64,000 bases of DNA from Fibrobacterota bacterium (GTDB taxonomy: Bacteria > Fibrobacterota > Chitinivibrionia > Chitinivibrionales > FEN-1185): assembly GCA_003165595.1 (NCBI GenBank), contig PLWQ01000009.1, forward strand, positions 7,936-71,935, given 5' to 3'. This document shows, one piece after another, positions 24,883 through 33,113 of the stretch. The notes beneath the pieces were generated by a model. That model saw nothing but the letters and a program-made list of their open reading frames with translations, was not told where the DNA came from and ran no database searches. How positions within the stretch are numbered: position 1 is the first letter of the stretch; each line of letters starts with the position of its first letter. The position numbers were made by a program, and so were the translations under genes.

Positions 24883-25263
24883 ATGTCTACCCGATGGTTC
24901 AAGATAATCCCGGTTGCGATTCTTGCTTGTGTAAGCCTGATCTTTTCACAGGAACAAGGATCCGCAACGGATGCCCACCAGGAAACAAGTGATGCGAAGA
25001 TTGACGGCAAAGTCGTTTCGGTTGACGTGACGGCACGCATAGTAGTCGTGAGAACCGGGGAAGCCGGAGACACTTTTACCGTGCAATCCGGAGCCAAGAT
25101 CATGCTGGGAATGATGGAGCTTTCAAAAGAAACTACGCTTGGCGATCTCATGCCCGATTCCAGAGTGACCCTAACGTGGAAAATGATTGACGGCAAGAGA
25201 ACCGCAACCAGGATAGTCCAGAAATCCGAAGCAGACTCCAAATGGAGAAACGAAATGCCTTGA
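24883..25263 (+). CDS. small exported beta-rich protein
   Basis: 126 residues from the ATG at 24883, which follows GAAAGGAAA. The frame is open from a TTG at 24844, but that extension is basic and precedes the signal peptide. The signal peptide (about 5-22) ends LIFSQEQ. The mature part has the pattern of DUF5666 or OB-like periplasmic domains: AKIDGKVVSVDVTARIVVVRTGE, then TFTVQSGAKIML and LMPDSRVTLTWKMIDGKRTA. Such domains bind metals or small ligands in some families, but nothing specific is seen here. It may share a message with the preceding YfdX-like gene, 46 bases upstream. Confidence 0.62.
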   Translation: MSTRWFKIIPVAILACVSLIFSQEQGSATDAHQETSDAKIDGKVVSVDVTARIVVVRTGEAGDTFTVQSGAKIMLGMMELSKETTLGDLMPDSRVTLTWKMIDGKRTATRIVQKSEADSKWRNEMP

Positions 25264-25351
25264 GTCATCTCCCGGGTGCGTCCGATTCGGCGCCGTAAAT
25301 CGCTAAGCGGGCCTAACTACACGAGCGGGAATGCAGACATGAGGGGAAACA

Positions 25352-25531
25352 ATGAAGATCGATACCCATCACAATCCCTGGTATGCCGTCCCGGCCGACG
25401 ACAAGGAGAATGCCCGGCTGATCGTTTCCCGGATCGTTCTTGACGCGCTCGGAGATCTGAAGATGGCGTATCCGGCAGCAACGAAAAAATGGCGGCGAGA
25501 ACTGAAACTCTTCCGGAAACGTCTCAAATAG
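25352..25531 (+). pseudogene. C-terminal fragment of polyphosphate kinase 2 (PPK2)
   Basis: A 59-codon frame with GAGGGG before its ATG. The peptide contains NPWYAVPADDKENARLIVS and then VLDALGDLKMAYP, a hallmark of the C-terminal end of PPK2 enzymes, which transfer phosphate between polyphosphate and nucleotides. The Walker A and B motifs and the lid of PPK2 (about 200 residues upstream in a complete enzyme) are absent, and a stop codon lies just four codons before the ATG. This is most likely the relic of a deleted ppk2. The in-frame start with a good ribosome site leaves open that the short peptide is still made. The VIT1-like and transaldolase genes follow. Confidence 0.7.
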
Positions 25532-25641
25532 CAATAAATCCATGCGAGACGACTCCGGAGCCAACGACAGAGCAATTCACAAAACATGCAACAGAATGAG
25601 GCCAGTATCATGAACAACAAGGCAGGAAAATTGGGCAAATA

Positions 25642-26346
25642 ATGGGACCGGCAACAGAAAATACGGAAAAGCACCGAAGCGGGCGTGCAGGATGGTTGCG
25701 CGCCGCGGTCCTCGGGTCAAACGACGCAATCGTTTCAACCGCAAGCATCATAATTGGGGTCGCGGCGTCTTCCGCGCCAAAGGGAACCATTCTTATTGCC
25801 GGCATCGCTGGCCTTGTCGCGGGGGCAATGTCTATGGCCGTGGGCGAATATGTTTCGGTCAGCTCGCAACGTGACGCCGAGCGGGCCGACATCAAGCGTG
25901 AAAATCTGGAGCTTGCGGGGCAGCCTCAAGCCGAGCTGCATGAACTTGCAATGATATACGTGAAACGCGGGCTCGATAAGGATCTCGCGATGAAAGTGGC
26001 TGAGCAACTCAGCGAGCATGATAGATTAGGCGCACACATGCGCGATGAGCTTGGGATCGATCAAACAGCCCTCGCACGTCCGATGCAAGCGGCGTGGATA
26101 TCGGCCGTAAGCTTTGTGTCCTTTGCACTGATTCCGGTTGCCGCGCTTCTTATCGCACCGGCAGCTTTTCGTATCCACGTGATTGCGGTCCTTTCGCTGA
26201 TTTGTCTCGCCGCTCTTGGAGCATTCGGCGGTTACCTTGGCGGTGCGCCGATCGGCCGCGCAGCGTTGCGAGTCACCCTGGGTGGCGTGCTTGCGATGGC
26301 TGTGACCGCAATAATCGGTCGAATGCTCGGTGGTTCGGTTGGCTAG
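25642..26346 (+). CDS. VIT1/CCC1-family iron/manganese transporter
   Basis: 234 residues with five membrane segments. The N-terminal LGSNDAIVSTASIIIGVA and GIAGLVAGAMSMAVGEYVSVSSQ are diagnostic of the VIT1/CCC1 family. A cytoplasmic helical hairpin (about 85-150; ELHELAMIYVKRGLDKDLAMKVAE) carries the Glu/Met residues used for metal binding, and three further helices end with RMLGGSVG. Family members move Fe2+ or Mn2+ out of the cytoplasm. The start at 25642 lies 16 bases after a GGCAGG, which is not ideal. It is followed 76 bases later by transaldolase. Confidence 0.88.
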   Translation: MGPATENTEKHRSGRAGWLRAAVLGSNDAIVSTASIIIGVAASSAPKGTILIAGIAGLVAGAMSMAVGEYVSVSSQRDAERADIKRENLELAGQPQAELHELAMIYVKRGLDKDLAMKVAEQLSEHDRLGAHMRDELGIDQTALARPMQAAWISAVSFVSFALIPVAALLIAPAAFRIHVIAVLSLICLAALGAFGGYLGGAPIGRAALRVTLGGVLAMAVTAIIGRMLGGSVG

Positions 26347-26422
26347 AAGGATCTTTGGCGTTGTTCACGCGCCCAATTTGTCCCTTTCATTGTAAGGGTC
26401 TGGAAAGCAAGGAGAAGAATTC

Positions 26423-27574
26423 ATGATAAACAATTATTCGGATCAATTGGGCACGCTCACGCAATCGGGATGGCTTGATTACATACAGCGGTATCTGATC
26501 GTCGAGTCCCGCGGGTTGATGGAAGACAACGGGCTGCGGGGAATAACATCGAATCCGACGATCTTTGAAAAGGCGATCATAGATGCCCATGCCTGTGACG
26601 CAGACATAAGGTCCATGGCGCTCTTGGGGAAGGAGCCACGAGAAATCTACGACACGCTCAGCCGGCGCGACGTACAAATTGCGGCCGACAAGTTTCGCGC
26701 GGAGTATGATGAAACTGATGGCAGGGACGGTTACGTATGCCTTGAAGTCGATCCGCATCTGGCGCATGACACCAACGGCACGATACTTGAGGTTCGCCGA
26801 TTGTGGACTGCGCTAAACCGGCCCAACGTTCTTATCAAGGTCCCGGCCACCGAAGAAAGTCTGTCTGCCATAAAGCAACTTATCAGCGACGGAATCAACC
26901 TGAACATGACTTGGCTTTTTAGTTTGCCTCGGTACCGGCAGGTAGCCCAAGCATACATCGACGGCATCGAAAAGCGCCTGGCGCAGGGGAAATCCGCAAA
27001 AGGTGTATGTTCGGTGGCGAGTTTTTTCGTGAGCCGCATCGATGCGATGGTGGATCCTCTTCTGGAAAAGATTATCGCACAGGGTGGAAACCAAAGGGAT
27101 CTTGCCAGACATTTGCTCGGTGAAGCCGCCGTTGCCAGCGCCAAGGTGTCGTACCAAATGTACAAAGAGATATTCGATTCCGTCCGTTTCAAAAGACTTA
27201 AAGAAAAGGGCGCTCGCGTGCAGGGCATTTTGTGGACCGCGAGCGGCGCAGCAGACCCCGACCCTGTTGACAAACAATTTATCGAGGCGATCGTTGACTC
27301 GAGCTCGGTCAACGCAGTGCCGGTTGAATCTCTCAGCGCTTTCCACAGCCACGGCGTTTCCAGAACCCGGCTCGAATGCAACGTCGAAGATGCTTCAAGA
27401 ACCATCGAACGCCTCAGCGAATTGGGCTTTGGTATAGATTCCATAACCCAGACACTGGAGGATCAAAGTATTGAGAAGTTCAAGAAACTCTTTGACCTGT
27501 TGATGGAAACGCTTGCACAAGCATCGTCGCCGAAGGCCGGCGATCTTACACCCCCGATAGTCAAGTTGGTTTGA
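26423..27574 (+). CDS. tal: transaldolase
   Basis: 383 residues, the long transaldolase subfamily found in cyanobacteria and actinobacteria. Signatures are GLRGITSNPTIFEKAI near the N-terminus, VLIKVPATEESL with the Schiff-base lysine at residue 139, and INLNMTWLFSLPRY, VASFFVSRIDAMVD and LWTASGA further on. It transfers a dihydroxyacetone unit between sedoheptulose 7-phosphate and glyceraldehyde 3-phosphate in the non-oxidative pentose phosphate pathway, in the cytoplasm. AAGGAGAAG stands before the ATG. A hairpin at 27580-27597 just after the stop may end the transcript. Confidence 0.92.
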   Translation: MINNYSDQLGTLTQSGWLDYIQRYLIVESRGLMEDNGLRGITSNPTIFEKAIIDAHACDADIRSMALLGKEPREIYDTLSRRDVQIAADKFRAEYDETDGRDGYVCLEVDPHLAHDTNGTILEVRRLWTALNRPNVLIKVPATEESLSAIKQLISDGINLNMTWLFSLPRYRQVAQAYIDGIEKRLAQGKSAKGVCSVASFFVSRIDAMVDPLLEKIIAQGGNQRDLARHLLGEAAVASAKVSYQMYKEIFDSVRFKRLKEKGARVQGILWTASGAADPDPVDKQFIEAIVDSSSVNAVPVESLSAFHSHGVSRTRLECNVEDASRTIERLSELGFGIDSITQTLEDQSIEKFKKLFDLLMETLAQASSPKAGDLTPPIVKLV

Positions 27575-27579
27575 AGACC

Positions 27580-27597
27580 GGGATTCCCATGAATCCC
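27580..27597 (+). terminator. possible terminator hairpin after transaldolase
   Basis: A perfect 7 bp stem, GGGATTC and GAATCCC, encloses a CCAT loop six bases after the tal stop. The following AAAGTTTG is not a strong T-run, so intrinsic termination is uncertain. Confidence 0.35.
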
Positions 27598-27681
27598 AAA
27601 GTTTGCGCATTACAGGCTGCTCACTGGAGCGTACATCCGGTCGTAATCGCGGTCCCCGAAGGGCTCGCTGTCGCGTCTACG

Positions 27682-27836
27682 CCTGTAGTGTTGTATGCGG
27701 TCGCAGTCGTGGTGCTTCGGGGTTAGCAAACGACTATAAACTTCTTCTTCCTTAGGGATGGAAGAACCCCGCAGGTTCGCAAGAGCGGCTGCTCCTGTAG
27801 TGGTGCATGCAGTCGTGGTCGCGGTGCTGCGGGGTT
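27682..27836 (+). repeat. 43 bp imperfect direct repeat in intergenic region
   Basis: Two related stretches, at 27682-27724 and 27794-27836, both begin CCTGTAGTG, run through TGCGGTCGCAGT-like sequence and end CGGGGTT. The spacing is 112 bases. They fill most of the 283-base gap between tal and the next gene. They encode no protein and may be remnants of a dispersed intergenic repeat. Confidence 0.6.
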
Positions 27837-27857
27837 CTTCACACGAAACGAACCTAA

Positions 27858-28607
27858 ATGCAAAAACTGCGCATAGTAACGATCAATATTCATAAAGGTC
27901 TTTCCTGGGGCAACCGGCGTCTTATTCTTCACCGGCTTCGCGAGGCACTTCGATTCCTCAAAGCCGATTTGGTTTTCATGCAGGAAGTAGTCGGTAAAAA
28001 TTCCATCCAGGCGGGAAAACACCTCAATTGGCCCGATAAAGCGCAACACGAATTCCTCGCCGATTCCGAGTGGAAATACTATGCATATGGAAAGAACGCA
28101 TTCTATCCTCACGGCCATCATGGCAATGCGATCCTTTCAAAATTTCCCATCCTTCATTCGGAACAGATCGACACCTCGACCAATAGCTTTGAGCAACGCG
28201 GCTTCCTTTACTGTGCCGTGCACATTCCCGGCAACCCCGGTCCGTTGCATTGTCTCTGTATTCATCTTGGGCTTTTTGCCGCCTCGCGCCGAAAGCAGCT
28301 CCGGATGCAGGCCGACTTCATCAACCGGTGTATTCCGCGCGATGCGCCCATAATCATGGCAGGGGACTTTAACGAGTGGCATGGTGAAGACGTCGACGAT
28401 TTCGCTCAGGTCCTGGGCATGAAGGACGCCGCACGGGAGGCAAACGGCAGGAGGTCGCGCACGTTTCCGGCGCGCATTCCGTTTTTGCCGCTCGATCGAA
28501 TTTACCTCAGGGGTTTGACGGCAAAGAAATCCGCAACGTACTATAGGGGAGCGTGGAAAAAGCTTTCCGATCACGCGGTCTTGTTTACAGAAAGTGAACT
28601 GCAATAG
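27858..28607 (+). CDS. endonuclease/exonuclease/phosphatase family protein
   Basis: 249 residues with all the EEP-fold signatures: RIVTINIHKG (Asn), VFMQEVVG (Glu, metal ligand), HGNAILSKFP, then IIMAGDFNEW (Asp/Asn) and KLSDHAVLF (terminal Asp-His). It is a Mg2+-dependent phosphodiesterase or phosphatase of unknown substrate, with no signal peptide. It has the size and layout of the YbhP protein of E. coli. The cardiolipin synthase gene begins one base after its stop, the same pairing as ybhP-clsB, which suggests a joint role in lipid metabolism. Confidence 0.87.
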   Translation: MQKLRIVTINIHKGLSWGNRRLILHRLREALRFLKADLVFMQEVVGKNSIQAGKHLNWPDKAQHEFLADSEWKYYAYGKNAFYPHGHHGNAILSKFPILHSEQIDTSTNSFEQRGFLYCAVHIPGNPGPLHCLCIHLGLFAASRRKQLRMQADFINRCIPRDAPIIMAGDFNEWHGEDVDDFAQVLGMKDAAREANGRRSRTFPARIPFLPLDRIYLRGLTAKKSATYYRGAWKKLSDHAVLFTESELQ

Positions 28608-28608
28608 T

Positions 28609-29979
28609 ATGTTCAAGGTTCACTGGATCGTATTTCATATTCTGCCGATTCTCGGATTTTTTCTCGCCGTAACGCTGCTGGTTCACCAGAACCGCACACA
28701 GCGATCTCCGTCGAGCACGGCTGCCTGGCTGCTCGCAATCTTGCTTATTCCGTATCTTGGCGTACCGGCATACCTCCTCTTTGGCGGACGTAAGGCCAGG
28801 CGCATGACAAGAACCAAGCCCGGCCTGGCCGTCGAAACAAAAGATACCGTGGAACGGCTGGTGACGCAGGGCGTCGGCAGCATCTTCCCCGTGCGTTGCG
28901 GCAATGGGGTTTCGCTGCTTCCCACAGGCGAAAAGGCATGTGCCGCGCTCTTCGATCTCGTGGAACATGCCGAGAAGAACATCGATATAGCCACCTTCAT
29001 TCTGGGCAACGATGAAACCGGCATCTCCGTGCTCGCGGCCCTCACGCGCCGGGCCAAACAGGGTGTTCACGTGCGCCTGCTTCTGGATGCGATTGGCTCA
29101 ATTCGTGTATCAGGAAAAATGCTTGCTCCTCTCCTGGCAAGCGGAGGCCAATGCGCCTTTTTCATGCCGATGATGCATCTGCCTTTTCGGGGCCGCGCAA
29201 ATTTGCGCAACCATCGAAAAATCGTCATTGTCGATAACGGAACCGCAATGCTCGGCGGCATGAACATCGCGCGGGAGTACATGGGCACCGGCGGGGAAAC
29301 GCGACGCTGGCACGATCTGTCTCTCATTGTAAAGGGACCGGTGGTTGCGGATCTGCACCAGGTTTTCTGTTCGGACTGGCGATTTGCCGCAAAGCAGGAG
29401 ACGGCCGCGGAGAACGGGCCGGCTCCGGCCGGCTCCGGCGCAACCATTGCGCTGCAGCTTGTTCCGAGCGGACCCGATGTTGCTGGCGATCCGCTCTATG
29501 AAAGCATCCTCACCGCGCTGTTTAAGGCCGAGAACCGCGTTTGGATCGTGACGCCATATTTCGTTCCCGATGAGTTGCTGCTCAAGGCCATGTGTATTGC
29601 CGCAAAGCGCGGCGTCGACGTGCGAATCGTGGTGCCTCGCGTCTCCAACCATCCGCTTGCCGATCTGGTTCGGCGAAGCTATCTCCGTCAGGTGCAAGAC
29701 AGTGGCGCGACGGTTTTCAACTTCACCCCGGGCATGTTGCACGGCAAAGTGATTCTCGTCGACGATTCTCTCAGCATAGTGGGTTCGATGAACATGGACA
29801 TACGAAGCTTCTTTCTCAACTACGAGGTTGCGCTGTTTATCTATGACGAAAGCGTGGTTAAAGACCTGGGAAACTGGGTAACCGATCTTATGAGTCAATC
29901 TATCACGGGAATCAGGAAAGCTAATGTCTTCGTTGAATTTCTGGAAGGGGCTGCGCGTCTTCTTGCGCCGCTTCTGTAA
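28609..29979 (+). CDS. cls: cardiolipin synthase (phospholipase D superfamily)
   Basis: 456 residues. Two N-terminal membrane helices (about 5-55; the second contains AAWLLAILLIPYLGVPAYLLF) precede two PLD domains. Each has an HKD motif: LRNHRKIVIVDNGTAMLGGMN and LHGKVILVDDSLSIVGSMN, each with H-x-K-x4-D. The layout is that of bacterial ClsA, which condenses two phosphatidylglycerols into cardiolipin in the inner membrane. I start at the ATG at 28609, one base after the previous stop. A GTG at 28594 would overlap it. The coupling with the EEP gene resembles the E. coli ybhP-clsB arrangement. Confidence 0.9.
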   Translation: MFKVHWIVFHILPILGFFLAVTLLVHQNRTQRSPSSTAAWLLAILLIPYLGVPAYLLFGGRKARRMTRTKPGLAVETKDTVERLVTQGVGSIFPVRCGNGVSLLPTGEKACAALFDLVEHAEKNIDIATFILGNDETGISVLAALTRRAKQGVHVRLLLDAIGSIRVSGKMLAPLLASGGQCAFFMPMMHLPFRGRANLRNHRKIVIVDNGTAMLGGMNIAREYMGTGGETRRWHDLSLIVKGPVVADLHQVFCSDWRFAAKQETAAENGPAPAGSGATIALQLVPSGPDVAGDPLYESILTALFKAENRVWIVTPYFVPDELLLKAMCIAAKRGVDVRIVVPRVSNHPLADLVRRSYLRQVQDSGATVFNFTPGMLHGKVILVDDSLSIVGSMNMDIRSFFLNYEVALFIYDESVVKDLGNWVTDLMSQSITGIRKANVFVEFLEGAARLLAPLL

Positions 29980-30018
29980 AGGATGCCAAACAATCCTACA
30001 TAGTGAGGGAGACCTGTC

Positions 30019-31620
30019 ATGAAAAAGATTCTCTTGAGCGCGTGTGTGACCCTTATCCTTGGCTTCGCAACCAACACAGGCGCGGCCTCACCCGACGCTG
30101 ACGATTTGCTCAAAATGGCGCGATCCGGCGTGGATGAAGAGGTTTTGAGTTCCTATATTGACGCCGCGCCCGACACGTTTGACCTGAGTGTGGAGGACAT
30201 CATCACGCTCAAAGATTTGGGTGTCCCGTCAAAGATCATCAGCGACGCTTTACGTCACAAACATCCCAACGAAACCGATTCCGCGTCCGCAAGCGTAGCT
30301 TCGGAAATAATTCAAACGGCATCCAACGACACCGCTGCCGGCGCGCAACCGCCCCCGGATATCCTAACGGCCGCTGCGGTCGCACCGGCGCCCACCGATC
30401 AAAACATTTCGTTCTTCTATGAGGCGCTTTATCCGTATGGAAATTGGCTGAACATCGACGGCACCTGGTGCTGGCAGCCCAATGCGATGGTTGTGAGTCC
30501 CGACTGGGCCCCGTACTGCCGCCATGGCCATTGGGTCGATTCGGATTATGGATGGTGCTGGGTTTCCGATTATTCATGGGGATGGGCGCCGTTCCACTAC
30601 GGACGCTGGTTTCATCACCGAACGCGAGGATGGTGCTGGATGCCCGATACGGAATGGGGGCCGGCATGGGTTGCCTGGCGTATGGGAGACGATTATTGCG
30701 GATGGGCGCCATTGCCGCCGCACACCCGGTACGATGGCCGTGCTGGATTTTATTTCGGGAGTTCCCTCGTGGGTGATGATTTTGAGTTCAATTTGACTGC
30801 CGACGACTATTTCTTCGTGCCGTACGGCAATTTCTGCGACCGGCATCCCTGGGGTCATGTGGTGCCTTCGGCACGGGCACGGGATGCATACCGGAATACC
30901 AGCTTTGTCAGGAATTCCTACGGGTTTGAGGGCGGACACATAGTCAATCGCGGCCTGCCGGTCGACAGAATTTCCAAGGCCATGAGCAGGCCGGTTGTGC
31001 AAGTAGCTATTGTCAACGACAACCTGAGGCCGGGCCAGCTCATACAACGTGGCTTGCTTAAGGATAACCAGCTTGTTATGTATAGACCGGCAATTGCCCC
31101 GGCCACGCCAAAAAACCCCACCGCCATAAAGTCGATGCTGGTTAAAAGAGCTGCAAGCGCGCCGCAACAGGGGAGCGCCTCCGGCAAGGCTCTTTTAAAT
31201 CGTCAACAGGCGGCAGCGCAACAAACGCTGCGAGACCAGCAGCAAAGAGCCAAGAACGCGGGGCAGGAAAAGAATCGTCTGGAAAAGGCGGCAGCCGGCG
31301 AGACTGATTCGAAAAAACGAGCCGACTTGCAGGCAGAGGCGGAAATTCAGTCGAGCAGGGCCCAACAAGCCCGGGCTCATGCTGCTAACATAAAGCAATG
31401 GAGGCCTTCAGCGCAACAAAAGATTGCGGTCGTGCCCCGGTCCGTGGTAGTGCCGCAGACGTCGGCCGTAAGCAGAGGGCAAATGCAGGTACAAGTGCGG
31501 GCGCAAATTCAAAACGAAGCTCGCATGGAACGGCAACGCCAGCCTGCAATGGATCAAATGATCAGGAGTCATCCCGCACAACAGAATAGCGCGGGCCGTT
31601 CTCAGGATAAGAAGCGATAG
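30019..31620 (+). CDS. DUF6600 family exported protein
   Basis: 533 residues. The signal peptide (1-23) ends NTGAAS. A short helical region (about 28-75; LLKMARSGVDEEVLSSYI and LKDLGVPSKIISDAL) is followed by a strongly Trp/Tyr-rich domain (about 130-300) with repeats such as LYPYGNWLNIDGTWCWQP, then GHWVDSDYGWCWVSDYSWGW and WAPFHYGRWFHH. This is the DUF6600 pattern. The C-terminal 180 residues are Q, A, R and K rich and predicted to be coiled. Such proteins are exported and of unknown function, and the W/Y repeats may bind sugar or envelope polymers. The role is unassigned. Confidence 0.8.
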   Translation: MKKILLSACVTLILGFATNTGAASPDADDLLKMARSGVDEEVLSSYIDAAPDTFDLSVEDIITLKDLGVPSKIISDALRHKHPNETDSASASVASEIIQTASNDTAAGAQPPPDILTAAAVAPAPTDQNISFFYEALYPYGNWLNIDGTWCWQPNAMVVSPDWAPYCRHGHWVDSDYGWCWVSDYSWGWAPFHYGRWFHHRTRGWCWMPDTEWGPAWVAWRMGDDYCGWAPLPPHTRYDGRAGFYFGSSLVGDDFEFNLTADDYFFVPYGNFCDRHPWGHVVPSARARDAYRNTSFVRNSYGFEGGHIVNRGLPVDRISKAMSRPVVQVAIVNDNLRPGQLIQRGLLKDNQLVMYRPAIAPATPKNPTAIKSMLVKRAASAPQQGSASGKALLNRQQAAAQQTLRDQQQRAKNAGQEKNRLEKAAAGETDSKKRADLQAEAEIQSSRAQQARAHAANIKQWRPSAQQKIAVVPRSVVVPQTSAVSRGQMQVQVRAQIQNEARMERQRQPAMDQMIRSHPAQQNSAGRSQDKKR

Positions 31621-31723
31621 AGCCTCAGGGCTCGTCACTACTTTTGCTGCAAGCCAGATATTGACAAGAGGTGTTGTTCGATTTCCGATGCCTCTGCGGC
31701 ATAACAAAGATAGGAGAAGACCG

Positions 31724-33112
31724 ATGACGGAATCCGCTGCCCTCCAACCCGCGGCTCCCGACCCGAAGCCGGAACAAAAGGACGATTTAAAATCTCTTCC
31801 CCCGGCAAAACCGCAGGCACGACCCGAGTCATCGCCGAAGGGCCTTGGTGCTGCCGAGTCCGCGATAGGTGCTCCGCGCGATGGACCAAACCGGCCCGAA
31901 GAAAAGAAGGCAAATTCCTTCCGGAAAGTTTTCGCCTATTTCTTGTCGGCCGCCCCGGCGAAGAAACGTTCCGTTCCGCGTATCCTTTTGCTCGTTGCCA
32001 TGCTGATCGCATGCATTGCGGCGATAACGATAGGGTACAGGCTTCTATTTGTTAAAGCCAAGCCCAAGTATGTTACCGCCGCAATCGAACGCGGCGACGT
32101 TGAAAGTACTGTCGTGGCGGCGGGAGTTCTTCAACCCCTTAGTTACGTTGACGTGGGCGCACAGACTTCCGGGCTGCTCAAGTCGCTTAAAGTGGCGCGC
32201 GGCGACAGGGTTGAAAAAGGCCAACTGCTTGCCGAAATCGATCCCATCCTGGCCGCGACGGCGCTCGCCTCCGCCCAGGCCGGGCACCAGGACCTTACCG
32301 CGCAGCGCAATGTTAAGCAGGCACTCCTGACACTTGCCAAACTGGAAAAAGCGCGGAATGACAAACTGCTCAAAGCAGGCGAAGTTTCCGTTGAGGACCG
32401 GGACATCACGAAATCGGCCTACGATGCGGCAACGTCTACGGTCAATTCTCTCGCCGCGCAGATCCTGGTGACAAAAGCAGCCGTGGATGCGGCCCAGGCC
32501 GATTTGGGCTATACGAAAATCGCAGCGCCCATCGCGGGTGAGGTTGTGTCCATCACCACGCTTGAGGGGCAGACGATTAATGACAAAGCGCAGGCGCCAA
32601 CGATTCTCCGAATTGCAAATCTGGACACGATCACGGTTTGGGCACAGGTTTCGGAGGCCGATATTGTAAGCGTCAAAGCGGGCCAGGACGTTTACTTCAC
32701 CATTCTGGGGCTCAACGACCGGCGCTGGACCGGGCATGTGCGCCAGATCCTTCCTTCCCCGGAGCTCATTAACAACGTGGTGTTTTATGACGTGCTTTTC
32801 GACGTGCCGAATCCGGATCGCGTACTCAAGATTCAAATGACCGCGCAGGTTTTTGTAATCCTGGCGCAGGCGAAAAATGTCCTGCTCATTCCCATTGCCG
32901 CGGTCGGGAGTGCGGCGTCGAATTCGGCCATCCTCGTGCGAGTGCTCAAGCCGAACGGGGCGGTCGAGTCGCGCGCAATCAAGATAGGCGTCAAGAGCGA
33001 AATAATGGCGGAAGTTACGGAGGGTCTCCAGGAAAAGGAACAAATCATCCTTAAAGAAATCAAAACTAAAGACAAGACCAAGAGCTCGCTTGGCGGACAG
33101 AGGGCGCCATAA
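31724..33112 (+). CDS. macA: MacA-type periplasmic adaptor protein
   Basis: 462 residues from the ATG at 31724 (GGAGAAG before it; the frame is open from 31661 without a site). A Pro/Ala-rich cytoplasmic head (about 1-80) is followed by one membrane helix (about 85-105), a barrel-sandwich hybrid with VDVGAQTSGLLKSLKVARGDRV, an alpha-hairpin coiled coil (about 180-240) and the returning lipoyl half QADLGYTKIAAPIAGEVVS. The beta-barrel and membrane-proximal domains complete it. The adaptor joins the MacB ABC protein to a TolC-type channel, which is not in this window. The N-terminal extension is longer than usual. Substrates may be macrolides, peptides or lipoproteins. Confidence 0.87.
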   Translation: MTESAALQPAAPDPKPEQKDDLKSLPPAKPQARPESSPKGLGAAESAIGAPRDGPNRPEEKKANSFRKVFAYFLSAAPAKKRSVPRILLLVAMLIACIAAITIGYRLLFVKAKPKYVTAAIERGDVESTVVAAGVLQPLSYVDVGAQTSGLLKSLKVARGDRVEKGQLLAEIDPILAATALASAQAGHQDLTAQRNVKQALLTLAKLEKARNDKLLKAGEVSVEDRDITKSAYDAATSTVNSLAAQILVTKAAVDAAQADLGYTKIAAPIAGEVVSITTLEGQTINDKAQAPTILRIANLDTITVWAQVSEADIVSVKAGQDVYFTILGLNDRRWTGHVRQILPSPELINNVVFYDVLFDVPNPDRVLKIQMTAQVFVILAQAKNVLLIPIAAVGSAASNSAILVRVLKPNGAVESRAIKIGVKSEIMAEVTEGLQEKEQIILKEIKTKDKTKSSLGGQRAP

Positions 33113-33113
33113 A

